A stretch of 64,000 nucleotides of DNA from Globisporangium splendens (taxonomy: Eukaryota > Oomycota > Peronosporomycetes > Pythiales > Pythiaceae): contig VFIW01000002.1 of NCBI GenBank assembly GCA_006386115.1, forward strand, positions 1,177,526-1,241,525. Reading direction: 5' to 3'. Made by a program: the position numbers and the translations under genes. Numbering within the stretch: the stretch's first letter is position 1; every line of letters begins with the position of its first letter. The notes under the pieces were generated by a model. The model saw only the letters and a list, made by a program, of their open reading frames with translations, was not told the DNA's origin and searched no databases. Shown in pieces: positions 31,759 to 41,669 of this stretch.

Positions 31759-34071
31759 GTTTTCCTTCTTTGCTGAGTATAACTTTGTTGTACACTACAA
31801 GCCCGGCAAGTCCAACATACTTGCTGACGCTTTGTCAAGACGTCCGGACTATGCTCCGAAGAACAAGAGTGACGACACGAACGGAGCGTGCCGACTCTGT
31901 GAAGACGTCAACGCGATTGCTACGGGAATGACAAGCACAGTCCAAGAAGAAATCACTGAGGGCTACAAGCAAGACGAAGCATGTCAAGAACTGATCAAGT
32001 ATTTCAAGAATCCCTCAGATAAGGCACTCCAAAACCTCCCATCAAGAGCAAGATCGCGTGTTCACCGTTACAGCATGCACAATGAGCTGTTGTATTATGC
32101 GGTTGACGAAGGGGATCCAGCGAGGATCGTTGTCCCCAACGACGAAGGTCTGCGTCATCGACTCTTGTACGAGTATCATGACGGTCCTTCGAGCGGCCAT
32201 CTCGGACGTGAGAAAACGTTTCTCAACTTGCCTCGAGATTACTACTGGCCACACATGTACAAGTGGGTGCGCAAGTATGTGAGGACTTGCGAGGTCTGCC
32301 AAAGAGTGAAGCCCTCTGGCTCTACGCAGGCTCCACTTCGTTCATTACCTGTCCCTCAGACAGTTGGAAGTCTGTGAGTATGGATTTCATATTCGGACTT
32401 CCAAGAGACAAACACGGACGCAATGGCATCCTTGTGTTTGTGGACCGATTCAGCAAGATGGTCCATCTTGCGCCTGTTTCGGACGAGATCTCTGCTGAGA
32501 AGACTGCCAAGGTCTTTGTAGACGTCGTATTCCGTCTACACGGACTACCAGTCGAGATCGTGTCTGACCGTGACACCCGTTTCACGTCCAAGTTCTGGCG
32601 TGCACTGTTCGGACTTCTGGACACCAAGTTGTCCATGTCAACAGTGGCACACCCTGAAACGGACGGTCAAACAGAGCGAGTGAATCGTGTCCTTGGAGAC
32701 GTACTGCGCAGCTACGCGACGTCTTTCAAAGAGTGGAGCGAGTTTCTCCCTCTTGCCGAGTTTGCGTTGAACAACTCCACGCATGTCTCAACAGGTCACT
32801 CTCCATTTTATGTGAACTATGGCATTCACCCTCGAGTGCCTGCTTCCATAAACGGTGAGGTCTCTACCTTAAGTGGGGGAGGGACTCCGGCTCATGGAAA
32901 CAAGCCGAAGTCGTCTTACGACCTGAATGCTGCTTCCGAGTTGAAAGCCAATTTTGACTCGATGAAACCCCTTGACGACCTAACAAGTCGTGAAGAGCAG
33001 CAAGTCGATGACTTTATCGTGAGGAGACAAGCCGTTGTGAGGTTTGTTCGAGACGCAATCGCAAAGGCTCAGGATCTGCAAAAGGAACAAGCAGACAAGA
33101 GCGGAAGGAAGAACAAGCAAGTTTATAAGATCAACGATCTTGTATTGCTTAGCACGGCGAACCTGCCTGAACATGCAGTGTCCAACTTGGGAAGCTCGAA
33201 GCTTCTGCCAAGGTTCATTGGACTGTTCAAGGTAGTGAAATGCAATGGGGATGCCTACACGCTAGACATACCTACACGCATGCGTCTACACCCAACATTT
33301 TATGTGGGTAGACTAAAGCCTTACCTTCCAAGTGGATCTGCGGATCCTACGAGATCTTCCACAAACGATCGAGCTGATCGTGAAGCTTCTCCACTTGATT
33401 GCGAAGAGCAAACAGCTCATCGCTCTGGAGATTCTTCTCGGCGTACAGGAGTTGCAGGACGTCGAAGGATTGGTCCTTCACTGTCTCCAGCGCTTGAAGA
33501 CGAGAATGGTACTCACCGCGAAGTACCTTGAGAGCCGAACCTGCATCTTCCACAGAGCGCAAAAGGCGATCGTGAGCCAACTCACGAGACTTCTCGTTCT
33601 TCTGGAGTCGAACAAGTTCGTCCTGAACCTGTTGGAACCGTTCCTCATAACGGGACTCCAAAGCCGAACACTGGGCAGAACCTTCTGTCAGATCGTCGAT
33701 CTTCGACTCATGATCGGCGACAAGGTTCTCGAGACTCTCGCAGCGTTCCTCAAGCGTCGAACAACGCTGCTGCAGCGCCTCGATTTGCCCACGATGAGCA
33801 CTCTTCCACTTCCAGAGTCGCTCAATCGTTTTCGCGTTCAACCCCACCTCCTCTGATCGATCATCAGGGAGAGCGCCGTTGGATCGTTGAGTCGATAGTA
33901 GATCATGAGGATCGATCGACTCGTCGTCGAGGAGAGAAGTCGTTGAACCGTCAACGCTTCTACAGAGTCCGGTGGCTTGGCTATCCACCGGACTCAGACA
34001 CGTGGGAACCTCGAGAGACTCTTCAGTCTGATGTTCCCGACGTGGTTCACAGCTACGAGCAGAGCTTGTAG
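31759..34071 (+). pseudogene. pol of gypsy A, 3' part: RNase H end, integrase, chromodomain
   Basis: Resumes A exactly after element C: FAEYNF-type RNase H end, ADALSRRPDYAPKN, then integrase (YKWVRKYVRTCEVCQRVK; SMDFIFGLPRDKHGRNG; HPETDGQTERVNRV) and GPY/F block HPTFYVGRLKPYLPSG. A one-base loss near 32,358 shifts frame; TGA at 33,529-33,531 replaces the CGA of element B. The chromodomain (RFYRVRWLGYPPDSDTWEP) ends at 34,071. From ~32,360 onward identity with B is far higher than before that point. Confidence 0.9.
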
Positions 34072-34396
34072 TGCTCTTGCGAGCACTAGAACGACGAGAG
34101 CCAAGCTCTTTATGGTCGTTCTCGAGCGTGCCTCCTAGGTTCCCTAGCAAACGCTCGACAAGATGCTCGTTCTCGAGTCGGACAAACGTCTTCCACGACT
34201 CGAGCTTCGCTGTGCTGGACTGGCCTGGATCGTCGCTGCCGGACATCTTGCGCCAAAGGAAGAACAACTCCTTGTAGAACCGACGTCCTCCACGCTTCTT
34301 GCGAATAGCGGAGATGTCGTACAAGCCGGGAGTCGTCCGCTGCCGCTTTGGCTCGGGCTGTTCTTCGCGCTTCGCTTGGTCGCTTGATCGCTTCAT
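33347..34396 (-). CDS. Antisense ORF of gypsy A, intact, coiled-coil protein
   Basis: 349 residues from ATG 34,396, which lies ~60 bases inside the polypurine tract, to a TAG at 33,347. N-terminus is basic and nuclear-signal-like (PEPKRQRTT), then GLYDISAIRKKRGGRRFYKE and LESWKTFVRLENEHLV. Residues ~190-349 are a long predicted coiled coil with leucines at heptad spacing in EALQQRCSTLEERCESLENL. It overlaps the integrase linker and chromodomain of pol on the opposite strand. Antisense codon position 1 faces sense position 1. The frame is open although the sense frame has been broken, which argues against simple mirroring. No known family recognised; function unknown. Confidence 0.6.
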   Translation of the reverse strand: MKRSSDQAKREEQPEPKRQRTTPGLYDISAIRKKRGGRRFYKELFFLWRKMSGSDDPGQSSTAKLESWKTFVRLENEHLVERLLGNLGGTLENDHKELGSRRSSARKSTTSSARSCEPRREHQTEESLEVPTCLSPVDSQATGLCRSVDGSTTSLLDDESIDPHDLLSTQRSNGALPDDRSEEVGLNAKTIERLWKWKSAHRGQIEALQQRCSTLEERCESLENLVADHESKIDDLTEGSAQCSALESRYEERFQQVQDELVRLQKNEKSRELAHDRLLRSVEDAGSALKVLRGEYHSRLQALETVKDQSFDVLQLLYAEKNLQSDELFALRNQVEKLHDQLDRLWKIS

Positions 34397-34472
34397 GGTC
34401 AATTGGAAAGTGAGAGCGGGTGCCTCTTCCGAAAGAAGTAAAGTCCGTGATGGAACTTTAAGGGAGGGATGA

Positions 34473-35114
34473 TGTAATGGGCTAAGACTGCCATTACATG
34501 CAAGGTGGCTCTTTGTGTGTGTCACACACCACCTTGTGGAAGTGCATTGTGGGTGCGAAGATATTGGGTGAAACACATAAAAGTGATCCCCACATGCACA
34601 GGTGACGTCATCGTCTGACGTCAGAGCAATCTGTGTCTGAGTTGAGTGTTGGTCGCTCGCAATCATTGAGATTCGGCGTGATTACGCACAACAGTACTCG
34701 AGACATGTGAGTGATGGTTCCTGCTTGGGGAAACAACACTGGTGATGAGACGGACGTGTCTCTATCACCTGAAGTGAGTGGCGTGAGCCAATCACTTCGC
34801 AGGGAATCTTCGCGGTACTTCAAGTTCAAGTTTCTCGAAGATCCCGTAGGTTCAACCTCAGTGTACCCAAGGTTTTATATATCAGATTCATAGGTTTTAT
34901 TGTGTATGTTTAGGTTTTAGTTATAAAACCTCTAGGAGCCCTTGGGGTTCATTTGTAAGTAGCGACAGGAACCATAACCATTTTTAATTCAGTTGCAAAT
35001 TTTCCTCCAAGCCCTCAAGTCTTCGTTCCTCCCTCCAAGTCGGGAGATCGCTTCCTCTGGCACAAGCGTGTGTGCCGTGTTTGAGGGACTGTTGTGGAAC
35101 AGCGCCCTCTTACA
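34473..35114 (+). repeat. Shared hybrid LTR of gypsy A (3') and gypsy B (5')
   Basis: 642 bases, TGTAATGG...CTCTTACA. Preceded by A's polypurine tract and followed by B's primer-binding site TGGTAGCACTTCG (35,117). Up to ~34,938 it is very close to the LTR at 20,682; after CTCTAGGAG the similarity drops sharply, so the right third comes from a different LTR subtype. Confidence 0.88.
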
Positions 35115-35233
35115 CCTGGTAGCACTTCGAGCGGTCCTTCCAACGACCCAGTGAAGTGAAGAGGTTTGACGACGCGGCTTTAAGCACGTCGCGCATTCCT
35201 GTCCAAGACCCTGCGAGCATCCTTGTGTGGAAC

Positions 35234-36283
35234 ATGGATGCTACAGGAACCCCACTCGGTCCAGCAGTACCGGAAACTGTCGAGTTGACTATTGAGGGTT
35301 TCCCTCATTTGTCTTCTCATGAGTGGATGGCGCTTGAGCGCATGCGAGATGTCATCGGAGAGGCTGCCGTGGTCAGTCTGCTTCGATCGGCGTCTCCGGA
35401 GGACCAGAAGAGCGCGGTGGTCAGCTTCATGCACCACGAGATCATGTCCTCCCGGAAGCAGGTCGCAACCCCTGTTTCCTCACTCAGGACGGTGCCACTG
35501 AAGCTTGACGTCTCTCCGTATCGCGGCGGAGAGAACGAACCTCTCTCACGATGGTTCGTCGAGTTGGATGCAGCCATCGCTGCAAGACAACTGCGAGACC
35601 CTTCGCAGCAAGTGTTGTTCGCGATGTCCAACCTTGCGGGTCGTGCGAAGAGCTGGGCGTATGGTAAGCGCTTAATCGATCTAAACTGCTTCCCCAGCTA
35701 CGACCACTTCAAGACCGAACTCAAGAAGGCGTTCGAACCTCCACAGAGTGAGTTCCGTGCGCGCGCCGAGTTCCTCAAGCTTCGTCAAGGCCGTTTCGAC
35801 CTTTACTCGTATGCACAACGTGCTCGCTACTTGGTGTCGAGCATCGTTGACGAGCCGATTGACGTTCCGACGCAAGTCGTGACGTTCATGACGGGTCTGA
35901 ACGATGGTGCGATTCGGAACCAACTGTTCCGCGAGTATCCCAAGACGCTGGACGAAGCCATTGAACGTGCGATGCAAGAAGAGTTCAGCATCAAGCAAGC
36001 GAAGTTCCATGGGTTTGCGTCGAGACCAATGCGGCAATCAAATGCCATGCATGATGGTCCCGAGCCCATGGACATCTCGTACATTTCCACGCCTGAAAAT
36101 GAGCATCCTCGCAACGATGGGAAGTGTTTCCGTTGCGGGAAGCCGGGTCACATTGCTCGGAACTGCAAGGTGTCTTTGCCGGGTCGGCAAACGACACAGG
36201 GTGTTCGCTCGAACAACCACGATCGTTCTTACGGTCGTCGGTTCGAGCGGTCGCCAGGGCCAAAAAACGGGAATGGACAGTAG
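35234..36283 (+). CDS. gag of gypsy B, intact
   Basis: 349 residues from ATG 35,234. Retrotransposon gag core YRGGENEPLSRWFVELDAAI and FEPPQSEFRARAEFLKLRQG, ending in CCHC knuckle CFRCGKPGHIARNC and a basic tail. A GTG-initiated extension to 35,156 is possible but shows no similarity to copies A or C. Forms the virus-like particle and packages RNA in the cytoplasm. Confidence 0.9.
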   Translation: MDATGTPLGPAVPETVELTIEGFPHLSSHEWMALERMRDVIGEAAVVSLLRSASPEDQKSAVVSFMHHEIMSSRKQVATPVSSLRTVPLKLDVSPYRGGENEPLSRWFVELDAAIAARQLRDPSQQVLFAMSNLAGRAKSWAYGKRLIDLNCFPSYDHFKTELKKAFEPPQSEFRARAEFLKLRQGRFDLYSYAQRARYLVSSIVDEPIDVPTQVVTFMTGLNDGAIRNQLFREYPKTLDEAIERAMQEEFSIKQAKFHGFASRPMRQSNAMHDGPEPMDISYISTPENEHPRNDGKCFRCGKPGHIARNCKVSLPGRQTTQGVRSNNHDRSYGRRFERSPGPKNGNGQ

Positions 36284-36299
36284 GAGCGGGGACTCCTAC
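36262..36299 (+). promoter_or_regulatory. -1 ribosomal frameshift site, gypsy B
   Basis: A_AAA_AAC at 36,262-36,268 in gag frame; stem GTAGGAG (36,280-36,286) with CTCCTAC (36,293-36,299), loop CGGGGA. The TAG stop of gag lies in the 5' arm. After the slip the peptide reads KKREWTVGAGTPTG, matching KKR-V-A-TG in A and C. Confidence 0.8.
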
Positions 36300-39200
36300 C
36301 GGCCCGGAAAAGAGGACTGTGGACGTTGTGGAGACACAGGACTCTGGCCCCTATGTGCATCAAGCACATGCAGTTTCCACTATGAGTGAGAAGAGTGTCA
36401 GTCAAACGTCAAGTTTGATCGTTCACAAAGTTCATGTAGACGGTATTGCAACGCCTCTACGAGCTTTGGTTGACACTGGTGCGTCGAACAACTTTGTTCG
36501 AAATGAAGTGATCGTCAGGCATGGTGTCTTCGTGCCTGATGCGAATGAAGAGAAGACAATGATTGTCCGGTTGGCAAATGGGTCAACTGTGAAGATGCCG
36601 AAGCGCGTGGTGCGCTTGGCAATCAAGTGTGAAGATTTCCGAGGTGAAGACGAGTTTATTTTACTCGACCTCGATGACAAGTTTGACATCATCCTGGGAA
36701 TACCGTGGTTGAAGCGTTATCAACCTAGCATTGACTGGATGAATATGAAGATCTCCGTTGGCAAGTCACGAGATGTTGACTTGTGCTGCACAACAACGGA
36801 TGAAGTTGTGTGGGTGTACACATCTGTGGAAGAGATCCCAGGTGACCCTTGTGATATTGCGGTGTGCGATGGCCCCCCATGTTCACAAGTGGTACCCATT
36901 TTGAAGACGACGAACGGAGGTGGAGCAGTCAGGCGCCAGAAAAAGACTGTCTCCTTTGCCATCGACGACGACAAGGTTCGCGATGGCGTTGACAAGAGTG
37001 GATGGAAGAGGAACAGACACCCTTCCCAAGACAAGAAGAAGACCAGCAAGAGAAGTTTTCGTCAAGAGTTTTGAGTTCCCCTGATCAAGGTACAAGTGGT
37101 GATGACGAAGGGAGTGTCCAAGCACAAGACATTCCAAGCGAGTTTGCGAATATCGCGGTCTACAATGAAGAAGGTGACGTGGATGTAATCCGTCACGTGA
37201 AGATTGAAAATCCTCCAAGTTCAGTCGAAGAGTTGATTTCCTTGCCATCGATGAGCAAGAAGACACTGGAGCGCAGCCTAGCGAGAGGCGATATTGCGCA
37301 GGTGTGTGTGATCGTCGAAATGGTCGACGAAGGCTTCGTCAACACAGCATCAAGTGCGGATGCAGATGTGTTGGACGAAAAGACACGGAAGGAAAGGTTC
37401 GAAGAGCAGTCGTGGGATGCCCTCAAGAAGAACCCCGTGTATGCGCTTGCCAGGGAATATGAAGACATTTTCCCTGACAAGGTGCCGGACGAATTGCCAT
37501 TCGATAGAGGCATCTGTCATGAGATTGATGTACTTCCTGGCACGAAGTACTGCATCACAAGACAGTGGCCGTTGCCAAAGGAACAAGTCGAGGCGATCGA
37601 CGAGTTCTTTGCACAACGTGCTAAGGCTGGTCATGTGCGAGAGAGCAAGTCTCCGCATTGCAGTCCCACTTTCTGTGTGAAGAAGGCAACTGGAGGTTGG
37701 CGCATTGTTCACGCTTTCAACAAGCTGAACGACGCGACAATTCCAGCTCAGACTCCGGTTCCACGCAAGGACATGATCCTTGATGGAATGGTTGGCAGCA
37801 CCGTCTTTAGTGCTATCGATCTGAAAGATGGGTTCTATCAGATTCGAATGCGCGAAGACGATGTCCCACTAACCGCAGTGAGTACCCCGAGTGGTATGCT
37901 GTGGGAATGGTTAGTGATGCCACAGGGACTGAAGAATGCTCCTGCGATCTTCAATCGAATGGTCACGAACATTCTTCGTCCTCTGCGAACATTTGCACCA
38001 AGTTACTTTGACGACATCTTCGTTCATAGTAAGGCCACGAATGGGAAGTCTGATGTCGATGTTCATCTCGATCATCTTCGTCAAGTTTTCCAGGTCATGC
38101 GTGAGAACAAACTCTACGCAAACTTGAAGAAGTGCATGTTCTTCGCCCCCGAGATCCCTGTTCTCGGTTGTTTTGTGGGCAAGAGCGGTGTTCGAGTCGA
38201 TCCGGAGAAGGTCAAAGCTATTGACGATTGGCCAGTGCCTCAGAACGTCAAACAGCTGCGACAATGGTTGGGTCTAGCCAACTACTTGCACAAGTACACG
38301 CGCAATTATGTAGCGTTGGTGCAACCCCTCACACAGCTCTTGAAGAAAGACGTTGAGTGGAAGTGGTCGAAAGACCATCAGACGGCGTTCGAAGAAGTCA
38401 AGAGGAGTCTTCGAGAAGCTCCTGTGTTGGCTCTGTCAAATCACGACAAGCCGTTCCACGTCGTCTGCGATGCGAGCGACTATGCCATCGGTTGCGCCTT
38501 AATGCAACACGATGATGAGGGTCATGAGCGAGTTGTGTCGTATCAGTCACGACAACTCCGACCCGCAGAACGGAACTACCCAGTTCACGACAAGGAACTT
38601 CTGGCGATGAAGTATTCTTTGGTCAAGTTCCGTGTGTATCTGCTTGGCGAGGAGCGCTTTGCTATCTACACTGATCACGCATCTCTGCGTACGGCAGTGA
38701 AGACTCCTCATTTGTCGCAATGAATGGCGAGATGGTTCTCCTTCTTTGCAGAGTACAACTTCGTTGTACACTACAAGCCAGGCAAGACGAACATCTTAGC
38801 CGATGCGCTGTCAAGACGTCCGGATTGCGATCCGAAGACCAAGAGTGAAGACACGGACGGAGCGTGTCGACTCTGTGAAGATGTTCAAGCGATCGCGGTG
38901 CGAGCTGCGACTACAGTGCGAGAAGAGATTGTCGAAGGGTACAAGTCTGACGAAACATGTCAGGACTTGTTGAAGTACTTCAAGGACCCTTCGGACAAAG
39001 CACTGCAAGGTCTTCCGTCGCGCACAAGATCGCGAGTTCACCGCTTCCGAGTACACAATAGGTTGTTGTACTATGCGGTCGAACAAGGGGATACAGCAAG
39101 GGTTGTTGTTCCCAACGACGAAGGTCTGCGTCATCGACTCTTGTATGAGTACCATGACAGTCCTTCGGGTGGCCATCTCGGACGTGAGAAAACGTTTCTC

Positions 39201-41026
39201 AGTCTTTCCCGGGATTACTACTGGCCACACATGTACAAGTGGGTACGCAAGTATGTGAGGACTTGCGAGGTCTGCCAACGAGTGAAACCCTCTGGTTCCA
39301 CGCAGGCACCACTTCGTTCATTGGCTGTCCCATCGGACAGTTGGAAGTCTGTGAGTATGGATTTCATATTCGGACTTCCGCGAGACAAACACGGACGCAA
39401 TGGCATCCTTGTGTTTGTGGACCGATTCAGCAAGATGGTCCATCTTGCGCCTGTTTCGGACAAGATCTCAGCCGAAATGACTGCCAAGGTCTTTGTAGAC
39501 GTCGTATTCCGTCTACATGGACTACCAGTCGAGATCGTGTCTGACCGTGACACCCGTTTCACGTCCAAGTTCTGGCGTGCACTGTTCGGACTTCTGGACA
39601 CCAAGTTGTCCATGTCAACAGCGGCACACCCTGAAACGGACGGTCAAACAGAGCGAGTGAATCGTGTCCTTGAAGACGTGTTGCGCAGCTACGCGACGTC
39701 TTTCAAAGAGTGGAGCGAGTTTCTCCCTCTTGCCGAGTTTGCGTTGAACAACTCCACGCATGTCTCGACAGGTCACTCTCCATTTTATGTGAACTATGGC
39801 ATTCACCCTCGAGTGCCTGCTTCCATAATGGGTGAGGTCTCTACCTTAAGTGGGGGAGGGACTCCGGCTCATGGAAACAAGCCGAAGTCGTCTTACGACC
39901 TGAATGCTGCTTCCGAGTTGAAAGCCAATTTTGACTCGATGAAACCCCTCGACGACCTAACAAGTCGTGAAGAGCAGCAAGTCGATGACTTTGTTGTGAG
40001 GAGACAAGCCGTTGTGAGGTTTGTTCGAGACGCAATCGCGAAGGCTCAGGATCTGCAAAAGGAACAAGCAGACAAGAGCGGAAGGAAGAACAAGCAAGTT
40101 TATAAGATCGATGATCTTGTATTGCTTAGCACGGCGAACCTGCCTGAACACGCAGTGTCCAACTTGGGAAGCTCGAAGCTTCTGCCAAGGTTCATCGGAC
40201 CGTTCAAGGTAGTGAAATGCAATGGTGATGCCTATACGCTAGACATACCTACACGCATGCGTCTACACCCGACATTTTATGTGGGTAGACTAAAGCCTTA
40301 CCTTCCAAGTGGATCTGCGGATCCTGCGAGATCTTCCGCAAACGATCGAGCTGATCGTGAAGTTTCTCCACTTGATTGCGAAGAGCAAACAGCTCATCGC
40401 TCTGGAGATTCTTCTCGGCGTACAGGAGTTGCAGGACGTCGAAGGATTGGTCCTTCACTGACTCCAACGCTTGAAGACGAGAATGGTACTCACCACGAAG
40501 TACCTCGAGAGCCGAACCTGCCTCTTCCACAGAGCGCAAAAGGCGATCGTGAGCCAACTCACGAGACTTCTCGTTCTTCTGGAGTCGAACAAGTTCGTCC
40601 TGAACTTGTTGGAACCGTTCCTCGAAACGGGACTCCAAAGCCGAACACTGGGCAGAACCTTCTGTCAGATCGTCGATCTTCGACTCATGATCGGCGACAA
40701 GGTTCTCGAGACTCTCGCAGTATTCCTCAAGCGTCGAACAACGCTGCTGCAGCGCCTCGATTTGCCCACGATGAGCACTCTTCCACTTCCAGAGTCGCTC
40801 AATCGTTTTCGCGTTCAACCCCACCTCCTCTGATCGATCATCAGGGAGAGCATCGCTGGGTGGTTGAGTCGATTGTTGATCATGAAGATCGACCGACTCA
40901 TCGTCGAGGAAAGAAGCAGTTGAACCATCAACGCTTCTACAGAGTTCGGTGGCGTGAGTATCCACCGGACTCAGACACGTGGGAGTCTCGTCAGACATTG
41001 GAGTCTGATAACCCCGAGTTCCACAA
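36268..41026 (+). pseudogene. pol of gypsy B: protease, RT, RNase H, integrase, part of chromodomain
   Basis: Protease ALVDTGASNNFV; RT KATGGWRIVHAFNKLNDAT and active site SYFDDIFVHS; RNase H FHVVCDASDYAIGCAL and YTDHASLRTAV; integrase zinc region YKWVRKYVRTCEVCQRVK, core SMDFIFGLPRDKHGRNG and HPETDGQTERVNRV; HPTFYVGRLKPYLPSG; chromodomain RFYRVRWREYPPDSDTWES. A frame change between 37,002 and 37,074 and TGA 38,721-38,723 (Arg in copies C and D) are the only breaks. The last residues after 41,026 are copia sequence read in the same frame. Confidence 0.9.
40249..40998 (-). CDS. Antisense ORF of gypsy B, N-terminus lost
   Basis: 249 residues from the first ATG left after the fusion at 41,026. 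Nearly identical to the coiled-coil half of the ORF in element A (ERLWKWKSAHRGQIEALQQR; LVADHESKIDDLTEG), and it runs about 25 residues further because a TAG in A is not present here. Same phase against pol as in A. The missing N-terminal half would have lain beyond the fusion point. Confidence 0.55.
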   Translation of the reverse strand: MSDETPTCLSPVDTHATELCRSVDGSTASFLDDESVDLHDQQSTQPPSDALPDDRSEEVGLNAKTIERLWKWKSAHRGQIEALQQRCSTLEEYCESLENLVADHESKIDDLTEGSAQCSALESRFEERFQQVQDELVRLQKNEKSRELAHDRLLRSVEEAGSALEVLRGEYHSRLQALESVKDQSFDVLQLLYAEKNLQSDELFALRNQVEKLHDQLDRLRKISQDPQIHLEGKALVYPHKMSGVDACV

Positions 41027-41085
41027 GCGCACCAAGCACATCGACATACGCTACCACTTCGTACGCGAGAAGGTCAAAGACGGCA
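41027..41085 (+). mobile_element. Scrap of a plus-strand Ty1/copia element (RNase H end)
   Basis: Encodes RTKHIDIRYHFVREKVKDG, which matches KHIDIKFHHIRDEVKSG at the end of pol in copia element E, so it is the copia RNase H C-terminus. It is fused in frame to the chromodomain of gypsy B on the left and stops at the LTR of D on the right. Confidence 0.8.
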
Positions 41086-41621
41086 TGTAACCGGACACTT
41101 CCGAGTTACGCAGCACGGTACGTGTGTGAGAGAAGCGTATGCAACGCTTCTCTCAAGGACTCTGTTCCGAGAGCGGTTGCCTGCTTCCTGCAGTGCAACA
41201 ATCGGTTACCTATAGGTCTCTATAGAGTAACCGTCGATAACCAAAGGCTTTAGTTAACGGTAAAAATCGAACTGTTTATTTGTTGGAGGTTGCCCTCTGT
41301 AGAACAACCTGGATTATCTTTATGTAACTATGAACAATAGCAATCTCAAATGTAATTACTCCCCATGGGGAAATGAGTGGCTATGAAAGACTAACGCTAG
41401 TTGTCTTATGTGATTGGATGAAATGCATGTTCAATTATATCCAATCGGAGGCGCCGTCACTCAGACTGGCTGCCGGCTCAACCGTGAAGGTTCGAGCAAG
41501 TACGACGAACCTCATGGTTCGGTCTTAAACTTGTTGCGCGTACTCTATGTACCGCAAGGTTCGGTTTGGTTGTGTGGCACAACACAAGTGCGTAACCATG
41601 TTACAGTGTAACCCCGTTACA
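41086..41621 (-). repeat. 3' LTR of gypsy D
   Basis: 536 bases; on the minus strand it starts TGTAACGGGGTTACA and ends CGGTTACA, the same terminal style as A and C. Just outside on the element side is a polypurine tract (minus strand TTTAAGTGGGGGGTGG, 41,622-41,637). The copy at the other end of D is not in the window. Confidence 0.75.
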
Positions 41622-41669
41622 CCACCCCCCACTTAAAGTGCGAAACACTCGAAGGGTCGGTGTGAGAAA

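Larger units (their letters stand above)
20682..35114 (+). mobile_element. Ty3/gypsy chromovirus A (interrupted by element C)
   Basis: Order: LTR 20,682-21,290, PBS, gag, frameshift site, protease, RT/RNase H with a deletion, insertion of element C at 24,164/24,165, integrase, chromodomain, polypurine tract (AAGGGAGGGATGA, ~34,459-34,472) and the LTR at 34,473-35,114, which also serves as the 5' LTR of element B. Lesions: stop in gag, ~660-base deletion of the RT core, a frameshift near 32,358, a stop at 33,529. It cannot move by itself. Confidence 0.9.
34473..41026 (+). mobile_element. Ty3/gypsy chromovirus B (3' end lost)
   Basis: LTR, PBS, gag, frameshift site and nearly full pol to within the chromodomain. 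At ~41,026 it is fused to a copia fragment, so the end of the chromodomain, polypurine tract and 3' LTR are missing. Its gag is intact; pol has a frameshift (~37,040) and one stop (38,721). Confidence 0.9.

Noticed and set aside
34473..41090. Reading the B frame as a natural gypsy-copia hybrid polyprotein
   Set aside because: The copia part is only ~20 codons of the RNase H end and the chromodomain is cut short, so it is a breakage junction.
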